Assembly: GCF_004340965.1 (NCBI RefSeq) | Contig: NZ_SLYA01000011.1 | Coordinates: forward strand, 1 to 53,639 | DNA from: Sphingomonas sp. PP-CE-1A-559 | GTDB taxonomy: Bacteria > Pseudomonadota > Alphaproteobacteria > Sphingomonadales > Sphingomonadaceae | DNA: 53,639 nucleotides | Reading direction: 5' to 3' | In this document: one piece after another, positions 32,407 through 40,914 of the stretch | Numbering within the stretch: the stretch's first letter is position 1 | How the letters are laid out: each line of letters starts with the position of its first letter | Position numbers and translations under genes: made by a program | Notes under the pieces: generated by a model | Seen by the model: only the letters and a program-made list of their open reading frames with translations | What the model was told of the DNA's origin: nothing | Database searches by the model: none

Positions 32407-33642
32407 ATGAGCGAGATCGTCGTCCATCGCACCGACGGGGAGGGGCTTCCGGTCCGGGCGCGGCGTGGGATCGTCGAGCCGATCGATGCCCGCGTTACCC
32501 GGTTGCTGGGTCTTGCGCTGCCCGCTGATGCTGGCCCTGTCAGCGAGATCGGCTTCGCCGCACAGCTTGGCGCTATGGCAGCAGCGAGCAAGGCGGCACT
32601 AGCGTCGGACCTGGCCTGCTATCTGCGTTGGTGTGAGGACACCCGTGTCGCCCCGCTGCCGGCCGAGCCCGAAAACCTGGTCCGCTACATCGCCATGCTC
32701 GAGACGCGGGGCGCCAAGCCGGCGACGGTCGCCCGGCGGGTTGCCAGTCTTGCCACCGCACACGGTCTGTCAGGCCTGCAGGAGAGGGGGCATGCGCCCA
32801 CGAGCCACGTGATGGTCCGTGCGGCGCTCAAGGGCCTGCGCCGGCGTCGCGGCGCTGCGCAGCGCCAGGCGGCCCCGTTGCGCTTCGGGGCCTCGCTCGA
32901 TCCCCATACCAAGGGGTTCACGCTGACCGCGCTGCTCGGCGCCTGTGGCGGCGATCTGCAAGGGTTGCGCGATGCCGCCCTGCTGTCGCTCGGTTACGAC
33001 GCTGGATTGCGCGTCAGCGAGCTCGTCGCGGTCACCGTCGCCCATATCGACCCGCACAGCGATGGTTCGGCGCTCCTGTTCATTCCGTCGTCCAAGACCG
33101 ATCAGGAAGGGCAGGGGGCCTGGGGTTGGCTGTCTGCGGACACGATGCGCCGGGTCGGCGCCTGGCTGGTAGCGAGTGCCATCACCGAGGGGCCGGTCTT
33201 CCGCCGCGTTGGGGTTGATCGGCGCCGTCTGCGCGCCGCGGTTCCGCCGATGGCGTACGAGGCGATCCCGGGGCACACGCGGCACTGGCAGGAGAAGCTG
33301 AAGGGCAAGAAGGCCGAACCGGCGCGGACGGTGTATACCGTTGGTACCGCGTCGCTAAGCCGGCAGGGCGTCAACGGCATTTATCGGCGGGTGGCGCTGA
33401 GTGCGTTCGATCAGGGGCTGGTAGAGATGCCGATCGCGAAGGCTGAGGAGGCCGCGCGCGCTTTGTCGAGCCACTCGCTGCGTGTCGGCCTCACGCAGGA
33501 TCTGTTTGCGGCCGGGGAGGACGGCGTTGGCATTGCACAGGCGCTGCGCTGGTCGTCGCCGTCGACGGCACTGCGCTATGGGCGGAAGCTTGCCGCCAGG
33601 AGCAATGTTGCGGCGCGTGTACTCTCTCGCATTAGGAGCTGA
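32407..33642 (+). CDS. Tyrosine recombinase / site-specific integrase (411 aa)
   Basis: The N-terminal core-binding domain (LACYLRWCEDTRVAPLPAEP, NLVRYIAMLE) is followed by the catalytic domain. The first Arg is in YDAGLRVSELVAVTV, the H-x-x-R box in LSSHSLRVGLTQDL and the nucleophile Tyr in STALRYGRKLAARSN; a basic PSSKTDQEGQG segment supplies the beta-hairpin Lys. All catalytic residues appear present. It could resolve plasmid multimers, in XerC style, or integrate and excise an element. The adjacent inverted repeat at 32271-32296 is a possible site. Confidence 0.88.
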   Translation: MSEIVVHRTDGEGLPVRARRGIVEPIDARVTRLLGLALPADAGPVSEIGFAAQLGAMAAASKAALASDLACYLRWCEDTRVAPLPAEPENLVRYIAMLETRGAKPATVARRVASLATAHGLSGLQERGHAPTSHVMVRAALKGLRRRRGAAQRQAAPLRFGASLDPHTKGFTLTALLGACGGDLQGLRDAALLSLGYDAGLRVSELVAVTVAHIDPHSDGSALLFIPSSKTDQEGQGAWGWLSADTMRRVGAWLVASAITEGPVFRRVGVDRRRLRAAVPPMAYEAIPGHTRHWQEKLKGKKAEPARTVYTVGTASLSRQGVNGIYRRVALSAFDQGLVEMPIAKAEEAARALSSHSLRVGLTQDLFAAGEDGVGIAQALRWSSPSTALRYGRKLAARSNVAARVLSRIRS

Positions 33643-33863
33643 AGGCGAGGAACCGACGGCCCCATCGGCTTGGCAACGTAGTAACGCGATTGAACGCCTA
33701 TCGTCGATCACATCAGCAAGGGGTTTGAATATCGACTATGTAATCATCAATCGAGTTCTCGTCGGATTTTCGGATCAAATTCCGGAAAACTTAAACAACA
33801 TTCAAAATGGATGTTTTAATATGCCAGTTTTATTGAAGCTTTAAAGGAATATAAAGCTGCGTT

Positions 33864-35762
33864 GTGATAGTCTCTGTTTCCATGGGACTTTCTGAAACCG
33901 ATCCATATCATGGAGGCGATGATACAGTAACCGTACTGATTCATCTTCAGAACGCCATTTTGAAAATGATTGCCAAGGGTGCGGGGCTCGCACCAACGTG
34001 TACCACGCTGTGTGTACAAGTAGAGCGGATACTCCCGGAGGTAATCTGTTCGGTTTTAACAGTCGATGTAGCAGGCCTGCTACATCCGCTGGCCGGGCCA
34101 AGCCTACCGGAAGCATATTCCCAAGCGTTGGATGGCCTGTCCGTCGGCCCGTTAGCCGGCTCCTGCGGTACTGCTGCCTATCTGAAAACAGATGTTACGG
34201 TCGTTGATATCGAGACCGACGTCCGCTGGGCGCAGTTCAAACACCTTGCACGTCCGCACGGGCTGCGCGCCTGCTGGTCCAGTCCGATATGTGATGCAGA
34301 CGGTCGCGCGATCGCGACATTTGCTTTTTACTATCGCAGCGCCCGAGGACCCACGGCCTTCGAACGCGAGGTAGTAGCTAGCTGCGTTCACCTCACGCAA
34401 ATCGCTATCGAGCGACATGAGCGTGTTCTCGAGCACCAGCGCCGGGCCTTTACCGACGCCTTGACGGGTTGCCCCAATCGGGCTGCGTATCATGCCGCAC
34501 TTTCCAAACTTGAAGGCGCTGCGGTCGGCAGTTGGGCGCTGTTCGTGCTGGATCTCGATAATCTCAAGGTCGTGAACGACACGTTCGGGCATCATGCGGG
34601 TGACGAGCTTCTTCAGATTGCCAGCGACAGGATCTCAGCAGCAGTCACCCCCGGACGAACGTTTCGCGTCGGGGGCGACGAGTTTGCTGTCATTCTCCAG
34701 GCTACCGATGCCCTTCGTGACCTGGAGAAGATCGCGGATGAGGTTCTAAGCGCGCTCTCGGTTGCTGCCGACTGCGGCGGGCATAGCATCGTCCCTCGCG
34801 CTACCATCGGAGGCGCTACGTTCTCATCGGACGACGCCGGGGTTGGAAGTGTTCGGCAGAATGCCGACTTTGCCCTCTACCACGCCAAGGAAACCGGTCG
34901 TGGTGGTTTTGTGCGATACTGGGCAGGGCTCCGCTCGAACATGACGCGGCGCATGGGCGCAATCAGGGACCTGAGCGCGGCTTTGCGAGAGGACCGGATC
35001 GAGGCCCATTATCAACCGATCTTCCGACTAGACACGCGCGAGATCGTCGGCCTGGAAGCGCTTTGCCGCATGCGCATCGGCGACAATCTGGTCTCGGCTG
35101 CCTCTTTTCATGAGGCGACTGCCGACGCCCAGGTTGCGACCTCGCTCACTGCCAGGATGATGGCTCTTGTCGCGGCTGACCTACGCCGTTGGCTGGATTT
35201 GGGTATTCCGTTCCAACACGTCGGTATCAACGTCTCGTCGGCGGATTTGAGTGGCGGTGCCGTAGGACAGGTTCTAGCCGCAGCGCTCGAGTGCGAACGG
35301 GTCCCTCTCACTCACGTCATCCTCGAGGTAACCGAGACGGTGTACATGGGCCGCGGGGACCAAGCGATACAGCAAGCGATCAGGGCACTTCGCGCTGACG
35401 GCATACGGGTCGCACTGGACGATTTCGGAACGGGTTTCGCATCGCTGACGCACCTGCTCACCGTTCCCGTCGATGTCATCAAGATCGACAAACTGTTCGT
35501 TGACCACCTGGAACCCGACGGTGTTAGCGTGACCATTGTCGAAGGCCTGATCCGTACCGCGAAAAAGATGGGCATCAGGATCGTCGCCGAGGGGATAGAA
35601 ACTGAAGAACAAGTCGAACAGCTTCGCGCGATCGGCTGTGCGTTAGGGCAGGGGTACATCTTCTCGCCCGCGGTCAATCGCGATACGACGACCGCCCTTC
35701 TCCTTGAGCATGCGCAGGGCATCGCGCGACCGCCGATTGAGACGCGATCTGGCGTAGGCTGA
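33864..35762 (+). CDS. GAF-GGDEF-EAL protein, cyclic di-GMP turnover (632 aa)
   Basis: Residues 25-180 form a GAF-like sensor (PLAGSCGTAAYLKTDVTVVD, GLRACWSSPICDADG). A GGDEF domain follows (DALTGCPNRAAYHAAL, intact FRVGGDEFAVIL), then EAL (IVGLEALCRMR, HVILEVTETVYM, VALDDFGTGFASL, IRIVAEGIETEEQ). Both the cyclase and the phosphodiesterase site look intact. No membrane segments, so it is a cytoplasmic sensor enzyme. The GTG at 33864 is used; ATG at 33882 is an alternative. The roughly 220 bases before it are AT-rich, without a gene, and hold its promoter. Confidence 0.9.
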   Translation: MIVSVSMGLSETDPYHGGDDTVTVLIHLQNAILKMIAKGAGLAPTCTTLCVQVERILPEVICSVLTVDVAGLLHPLAGPSLPEAYSQALDGLSVGPLAGSCGTAAYLKTDVTVVDIETDVRWAQFKHLARPHGLRACWSSPICDADGRAIATFAFYYRSARGPTAFEREVVASCVHLTQIAIERHERVLEHQRRAFTDALTGCPNRAAYHAALSKLEGAAVGSWALFVLDLDNLKVVNDTFGHHAGDELLQIASDRISAAVTPGRTFRVGGDEFAVILQATDALRDLEKIADEVLSALSVAADCGGHSIVPRATIGGATFSSDDAGVGSVRQNADFALYHAKETGRGGFVRYWAGLRSNMTRRMGAIRDLSAALREDRIEAHYQPIFRLDTREIVGLEALCRMRIGDNLVSAASFHEATADAQVATSLTARMMALVAADLRRWLDLGIPFQHVGINVSSADLSGGAVGQVLAAALECERVPLTHVILEVTETVYMGRGDQAIQQAIRALRADGIRVALDDFGTGFASLTHLLTVPVDVIKIDKLFVDHLEPDGVSVTIVEGLIRTAKKMGIRIVAEGIETEEQVEQLRAIGCALGQGYIFSPAVNRDTTTALLLEHAQGIARPPIETRSGVG

Positions 35763-35878
35763 TTGACGATCCAGCGCTGAAAGGACTGGAGCACTCAGCA
35801 GCAGGGTCGGATCGATGAATTGCCGCAGCGGCGTGTTGCCGCGGATCGTCGGCGGATGATCACCGCGTTTATCAGGCC

Positions 35879-36415
35879 TTACGGAACAGACAGCGGTCCC
35901 GGTAACTGCCGAGGGAACCACGTCAGGAGGGCGTCCGACAGCGCTGTAGCGACAACTGAGGGATCGCCAGTTCGTGTGCCGCTAGCGCGCACCGTGGTCG
36001 CCTGCCCCGTCCATACGACGTGATTGTCGCGGCGCAGCGATACCGTCACCTTGAGACGGGTTACGATCAGCCCGCGCAATTGATCCTTCCCCGACGGCAA
36101 AGTCAGCGACAGGCCTCCAAGGCCCGCTGCCATGCCCGGCCGGTCTGATCGATCGTTGCCGGACCTGACGACGCCGCGCTGTGTCTGCGATACCTCAACC
36201 TTGGCAATGTAAAGGCTGTGGTTCGGGTCGGGCAGGGGCAGGAATGGTGTTCGAAGAAGGGTTCGCTGAACGGCGTCCGTGAACGTTCTCGTGATAGCGG
36301 AAGACGTAGTCGAACTATCAGCAGCCACGATCGCTATCGTGCCGGGCCTCACCGCGGTGGTGGCAACCGGCGATTGCATCATGGCTGCTGCCGCAGCGAG
36401 AGGAAGTACGTACAT
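35879..36415 (-). CDS. Exported protein of unknown function (178 aa)
   Basis: A signal peptide (MYVLPLAAAAAMMQSPVATT) leads a mature part with IAIVAADSSTTSSAITRTFT, LYIAKVEVSQTQRGVV and RLKVTVSLRRDNHVVWTGQA, alternating patterns typical of a periplasmic beta-rich domain. It recalls lipoprotein-like DUF4136 proteins but has no lipobox, and I cannot assign a family. It faces away from the GAF-GGDEF-EAL gene (convergent) and lies downstream of the aldehyde oxidase operon on the same strand, about 100 bases beyond paoC if read in that order. Confidence 0.6.
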   Translation of the reverse strand: MYVLPLAAAAAMMQSPVATTAVRPGTIAIVAADSSTTSSAITRTFTDAVQRTLLRTPFLPLPDPNHSLYIAKVEVSQTQRGVVRSGNDRSDRPGMAAGLGGLSLTLPSGKDQLRGLIVTRLKVTVSLRRDNHVVWTGQATTVRASGTRTGDPSVVATALSDALLTWFPRQLPGPLSVP

Positions 36416-36514
36416 CCAACAAGGTCCGATGCTTTAAGAGGCCTTTTGATATAGCTCGGCACGTCGGAGGCATGTGATTTCCCGTCCCAGTCGCGGTCTT
36501 TCGCCTCGGTTCGA

Positions 36515-38668
36515 TTACAGAAGATCTTCGATCCTAAACGGCATCTCGCGAAGCCGCTTGCCCGTCGCATGATGAATGGCATTGGCAATGGCGCCGGCAC
36601 AGCCCGTCATGGCAACTTCGCCAAGCCCCTTTGCGCCAAGGGCATTGATCAGAGGATCTGGTCGATCGATAAAGCCGACGTCTATCGACCCAATGTCGGC
36701 ATTCACAGGCACGACATAGTCGGCAAGATCGTTGTTCAGCCACCCGCCATAGCGCGGATCGACTTCGGTCGCTTCGCGGAGCGCCGCGCCAATGCCCCAG
36801 ATCACGCCGCCCCGAACCTGACTCTCGGCCGTTCGCGGCGAGATCACCCGCCCGCAATCGGCAATGCTGACGACGCGTGGCACGCGGACGCGGCGCGTAC
36901 CCGGTTCGACATGAACTTCAACGAAGTGGGCAATGTAGCTGTAGGTCGTGAAGGTCGAGTAGTCCGGCCCAACCAACGCCATGCCGCCCTTGCGCAGTGT
37001 CGCCAGATCCTTCGGACCCTGGTCGACCGCAACATGCTCGACCTCAACCTGAAGCGAGGGACGCCGCACGGTCGCAAGCTGTCGGTGAAGATTGCCCGCC
37101 ACCTGACGCCCGGCTAACAGCTCCGCCATGGCAGCGTTCAACTTGGCAGCCGTCTCTGCCGCTGCCGGCACGACACTCGCGGTACCCCAGGATCCCGCCG
37201 TCGTATGCTGTGGCGCTACGCTGGTGTCGCCGATCGCGATCTCCAGTTTCAAAGGATCGATCGCCAGTTCGCGTACGAGAACCTGTTCGATGGTCGAGCG
37301 GATGCCCTGGCCCATCTCATGCCCCGCAGCCGCAAACCGGGTCGTGCCGTCTGCGTTCACGCGTAGCGTCACGATGTTGGGATGGGCGGAGCCCGGATAG
37401 GCGCCCGATGCCACGCCCCAGCCGACCTGCGTGCCGTCGGGCAGCGTCATCGATCCCGGCTGGAGACTACGCCGTTCCCACCCAAAACGACGAGCGCCCT
37501 CCGTCAGGCATTCCGACAGATAGCAGGACGAGAGTTTCTGGCCGTGGATCGGATCGGTCGTGGCGCGGTGGCGCAGTCGGAAGGCGACCGGATCGATTCC
37601 GAGCTTGAGGGCAAGTTCGTCCACCGCGCTTTCGAAGGCAAAGCACGACGGGTGCGGCGTCGGCGATCGCATGTAGCCTGGCGCCTGCGTATCGATCCGC
37701 AGATTGGCGGCAGTCCCGTGGTAATTCTCGATGCCGTACAGCATGGGGACGGACTCGTGGTAGTCGGGCGGGAACTGGCCTTCGCGCGATTGCTGCTGGT
37801 CGGCATCGTAGCGCACCGCGATCATCTTGCCGCTGGCATCCGCACCGATCTCGATCCGGTGACGGTTCTTTGGCCGGAAGGTCGCGTTATGGAAAATCTG
37901 CCCGCGCGGCAGGACAAGTTTGACCGGTCGGCCGAGCAGCATCGCGGCGCGGGCGACAAGGGCGGTCTGGCGCTGTGCCCCGCCACGCTGGCCGAAGCCC
38001 CCGCCGATTTGTGGGCTCTTTACCGTCACCTGCTCGGGCGTAAGGCGCATGTTGCGCATTACGGCACCCTTAGTGTTGCTGCTGCTCTGTGTGCTTTCGT
38101 AGATGGTGAGTTGCCCATTCTCCCATACGGCGGTCGTCGACAGCATCTCGATCGGGTTATGGTGCTGTGGCGGTGAGACATAGTCCGCCTTGTGCCGGGT
38201 TACCGCGCGCGCCATCGCCTGCGTCGCATCGCCCGCTGTCACCGGTTTGACGGCTTCGCGCACCATCCCCGGCTGCTCGATGAGCGAGGTGAACGCGGGC
38301 GCTGTTGTGTAGGTCGGACGAATGGCCTCGGCGCCCTCGATCGCGGCCTCGAGCGTCTCGGCAACGACAAGTGCGACCGGCTGGCCACGATAGGCAATGT
38401 CGGCCGTGAGCGTCGCAGGCGGGGGCGGTGCGCCAGGGGTCGCAGGAGGGGGCGGCAGAAAGTCGGTCGCGGTCAGCACGCGAACAACGCCCGGCACCTG
38501 CATCGCTGCATCGACCGACAGCGATGCAATCCGCCCCTTCGCAATGGTTGCCGGGACCTGCATGGCGTACAGCAGCCCAGCGACCTGATGGTCGGCTCCA
38601 TAGCGCGCAGCGCCCATCACCTTCTCACGGGCATCGGCACGGGGACGGTTGGGGAAGGGGGCGGTCAT
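36515..38668 (-). CDS. paoC: Molybdopterin subunit of a PaoABC-type aldehyde oxidoreductase (717 aa)
   Basis: The ATG at 38668 overlaps the stop of the FAD subunit (ATGA). The protein belongs to the xanthine oxidase family: IGGGFGQRGGAQRQTALVAR and AAGHEMGQGIRSTIEQVLV bind the molybdenum cofactor, and ALGAKGLGEVAMTG near the C-terminus contains the catalytic Glu. It oxidises aldehydes to carboxylic acids with water as oxygen source. Length matches E. coli PaoC (YagR). The cofactor-insertion chaperone PaoD is not seen in the window, so maturation must depend on a gene elsewhere. Confidence 0.85.
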   Translation of the reverse strand: MTAPFPNRPRADAREKVMGAARYGADHQVAGLLYAMQVPATIAKGRIASLSVDAAMQVPGVVRVLTATDFLPPPPATPGAPPPPATLTADIAYRGQPVALVVAETLEAAIEGAEAIRPTYTTAPAFTSLIEQPGMVREAVKPVTAGDATQAMARAVTRHKADYVSPPQHHNPIEMLSTTAVWENGQLTIYESTQSSSNTKGAVMRNMRLTPEQVTVKSPQIGGGFGQRGGAQRQTALVARAAMLLGRPVKLVLPRGQIFHNATFRPKNRHRIEIGADASGKMIAVRYDADQQQSREGQFPPDYHESVPMLYGIENYHGTAANLRIDTQAPGYMRSPTPHPSCFAFESAVDELALKLGIDPVAFRLRHRATTDPIHGQKLSSCYLSECLTEGARRFGWERRSLQPGSMTLPDGTQVGWGVASGAYPGSAHPNIVTLRVNADGTTRFAAAGHEMGQGIRSTIEQVLVRELAIDPLKLEIAIGDTSVAPQHTTAGSWGTASVVPAAAETAAKLNAAMAELLAGRQVAGNLHRQLATVRRPSLQVEVEHVAVDQGPKDLATLRKGGMALVGPDYSTFTTYSYIAHFVEVHVEPGTRRVRVPRVVSIADCGRVISPRTAESQVRGGVIWGIGAALREATEVDPRYGGWLNNDLADYVVPVNADIGSIDVGFIDRPDPLINALGAKGLGEVAMTGCAGAIANAIHHATGKRLREMPFRIEDLL

Positions 38669-39684
38669 GACCGGTTCCTCGCTGCGGCGATAGTCAGGGC
38701 ATCGGCAACGGTCCGCGCGCCGAGTTCGATCTTGAAGCCGTTCTGCTTGCCAGCTTTGGCATCGGCAAACGCGGCGTGGCCTGCAGCCAGTGCAGTCGCC
38801 GGGGTCAGGGGCTTGCCAGCCAGCAGCGCCTCTGCCGCGGTCGCCCGCCATGGTTTGGTCGCCACGCCGCCAAGTGCGATCCGGGCGCGCGTCACGGTGT
38901 CACCATCCATGTCCAACGCGACCGCTGCCGAGGCGAGCGCGAAGGCGTAGCTCTCCCGGTCACGGATCTTGTGATACGTCGAATGCCGGCCTGCCTTCGT
39001 CTTTGGCACGACGATCGCCGTGATCATCTCGCCTGGCTGCAGCGTGAACTCCAGGTTCGGCGTGCTGCCCGGTAGACGATAGAGTTCGGCAATCGGGATC
39101 GCGCGGCTACCGCTGGCGCCCAGCACTTCGACATAGGCGTCGAGCGCGACGAGCGCGACGGGCCAGTCGCCAGGGGAGACGGCGGTGCACGACGGACTCT
39201 GGCCCAGCACGGCCTGGCCGCGGTCGAGTCCACCGATTGCCGCGCAACCCGAGCCCGGCTCCCGCTTGTTGCAGGGGTAGGTGTTGCCGACCGACGTTCC
39301 GCCCGCACCGTTTCGGAAATAGAGACAGCGGGTCCGCTGGAGCAGGTTACCGCCGACCGTCGCCATGTTGCGCAACTGCTGCGAGGCAGCCTTCCACAAC
39401 GCCTCGGCAAGGACGGGATAGTCGCGCAGCACGACCTTGTCGGTCGCGACCGTGCTCATCGGTGCGAGCGCCTCGAAGCGTAGCCGCTCACCGTCCGTTT
39501 CGATTCCATCGAGCCCTCGGATCGTGGTGACGTCAATCAGGTGCTGAGGCTTCTCGATGTCGAGCTTCATCAGGTCATAGAGCGAGGTGCCGCCTGCGAT
39601 GTAGTGGGCACCGGCTCCCGCGGCTGTGAAGGCCTGGACTGCCGCTACGGCGCTTTCGGGTCGTGCATAGGTGAAGGGGCGCAT
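38665..39684 (-). CDS. paoB: FAD subunit of a PaoABC-type oxidoreductase with a Cys-rich insertion (339 aa)
   Basis: The start at 39684 (MRPFTYARPESAVAAVQAFT) overlaps the stop of paoA by one base (TGATG). HYIAGGTSLYDLMKLDIEKP and ATVGGNLLQRTRCLYFR are the FAD-binding motifs. The segment RTRCLYFR followed by YPCNKREPGSGCAAIGG supplies three Cys residues in the position of the extra [4Fe-4S] cluster known from E. coli PaoB (YagS), a feature that separates this enzyme from ordinary xanthine dehydrogenases. A further Cys (PSCTAV) follows. The protein passes electrons from the molybdenum centre to an acceptor. Confidence 0.85.
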   Translation of the reverse strand: MRPFTYARPESAVAAVQAFTAAGAGAHYIAGGTSLYDLMKLDIEKPQHLIDVTTIRGLDGIETDGERLRFEALAPMSTVATDKVVLRDYPVLAEALWKAASQQLRNMATVGGNLLQRTRCLYFRNGAGGTSVGNTYPCNKREPGSGCAAIGGLDRGQAVLGQSPSCTAVSPGDWPVALVALDAYVEVLGASGSRAIPIAELYRLPGSTPNLEFTLQPGEMITAIVVPKTKAGRHSTYHKIRDRESYAFALASAAVALDMDGDTVTRARIALGGVATKPWRATAAEALLAGKPLTPATALAAGHAAFADAKAGKQNGFKIELGARTVADALTIAAARNRS

Positions 39685-40292
39685 CAGGCTTTCTCCCTTC
39701 CCGCAACCTGCTCGATCGCCGCGACGATGCCGACATAGGCGCCGCAGCGGCAGATGTTGCCGCTCATATATTCGCGAATGCGGTCCTTTGACGTGGCGTT
39801 GCCTTCGCGCACGCACGCCACTGCCGCCATGATCTGTCCCGGTGTGCAATAGCCGCATTGCAGCGCGTCGTGGTCGATGAAGGCCTGCTGCATCGGGTGC
39901 AGCGTCTCGCCATCGGCAAGCCCTTCGATCGTTGTCACGGCACGTCCGTCGACCTTGGCTGCTAGCGTGAGGCAGGATGCTACGCGCCGACCGTCGACGT
40001 GAACGGTACATGCGCCGCACTGGCCATGGTCGCAGCCCTTCTTGGCGCCAGTCAGATGCAGTTGCTCACGCAGGAGATCGAGCAGCGATGTCCGCACATC
40101 GATCTCTACCGGTACCGCCTTGCCGTTGACCGTCGTCCGGATCGCCAATCGGACGCCCACAGGCTTGGCGAGCTGTGCTGCGACCGCCGGATCGCTCTCA
40201 GCAATAAGGCTAGACGCTGTAAGCGCGGCGGTACCACCCAGTGCGGTGCGCCGCGTCAGCGGCACGCCCAGGAAGTGATCCATATCAGCCAT
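39684..40292 (-). CDS. paoA: [2Fe-2S] subunit of a PaoABC-type oxidoreductase (202 aa)
   Basis: The start at 40292 is preferred (GGAGAG 6 bases before) over ATG at 40298. The N-terminus has a twin-Arg type signal (PLTRRTALGGTAALTASSL), pointing to periplasmic export of the folded complex, as for E. coli PaoA (YagT). Cluster motifs are GCDHGQCGACTV and, after ALQCGYCTPGQIMA, GNICRCGAYVG. It is the first gene of the paoABC operon, with overlapping starts and stops throughout. The promoter must lie in the 220 bases before it (40293-40513). Confidence 0.87.
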   Translation of the reverse strand: MADMDHFLGVPLTRRTALGGTAALTASSLIAESDPAVAAQLAKPVGVRLAIRTTVNGKAVPVEIDVRTSLLDLLREQLHLTGAKKGCDHGQCGACTVHVDGRRVASCLTLAAKVDGRAVTTIEGLADGETLHPMQQAFIDHDALQCGYCTPGQIMAAVACVREGNATSKDRIREYMSGNICRCGAYVGIVAAIEQVAGREKA

Positions 40293-40513
40293 CAACATCT
40301 CTCCGGACGGGCGCCTGCCTCGCCAGGCATTCGTAGCCGAAACAGATGCTTAGCTAAAGCGTTCAGATGGGTCAGGCAGTCGTTGCTGCCATCGACGCTT
40401 GCGGCAGCTAAAGGGGCCAGCTCCGGAAGCTTCGCTTACATTCTCGGAGGAGTCTGACCTCGTCGATAGGCGACGCAGTTGTGAGAAGGGTACAACCCTG
40501 CGGGGTGCCTAAA

Positions 40514-40774
40514 CTATTTCAGTTGGCTGTCCTTGCTCCCACGTCGGTTCATGCCGGTCGCCACGGGGCGGTCCCGGCCGCTCTGACAGGCTACGCAGGT
40601 GTGTACGCCCGGTAGCGCGCGTCGGCGCCCTTCGGGAATGTCGTCCCCGCACAAGGTGCAGGTAAGTCGGCTTTCACCCACCGGCATCTGGGCGCGGGCC
40701 GTCAGAACGGCATCGGTAATGGTATCATCAATCTGGTCCTGCACCGCGCCGTCGCGGCTCCATCCACCGGCCAC
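40514..40774 (-). CDS. DksA/TraR-type C4 zinc finger protein (86 aa)
   Basis: The GTG start at 40774 (MAGGWSRDGAVQDQIDDTIT) has AGGAG 6-7 bases upstream. CTLCGDDIPEGRRRALPGVH followed by CVACQ gives the C-x2-C-x17-C-x2-C zinc finger of the DksA/TraR family. The start and the ending NRRGSKDSQLK match YbiI-like members. Such proteins bind in the RNA polymerase secondary channel or act as small regulators. It lies upstream of paoA on the same strand but about 220 bases away, so operon membership is uncertain. Confidence 0.85.
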   Translation of the reverse strand: MAGGWSRDGAVQDQIDDTITDAVLTARAQMPVGESRLTCTLCGDDIPEGRRRALPGVHTCVACQSGRDRPVATGMNRRGSKDSQLK

Positions 40775-40914
40775 TTATCTTCTCCTGCTGTTGTCCCTCA
40801 CCATGTAGGAACGGTTCGTACCCACGCCATGAATTCGCATGCCAGCCGAGGCACAAACTGCCCTCGGATTAGGAAGTTATGCGTCCAGCGACGATCCCAG
40901 AACGTTTCAAGTGA

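Noticed and set aside
36569..38950. Plus-strand ORFs opposite paoB and paoC
   Set aside because: They are shadows of the well-supported molybdenum enzyme operon on the minus strand.
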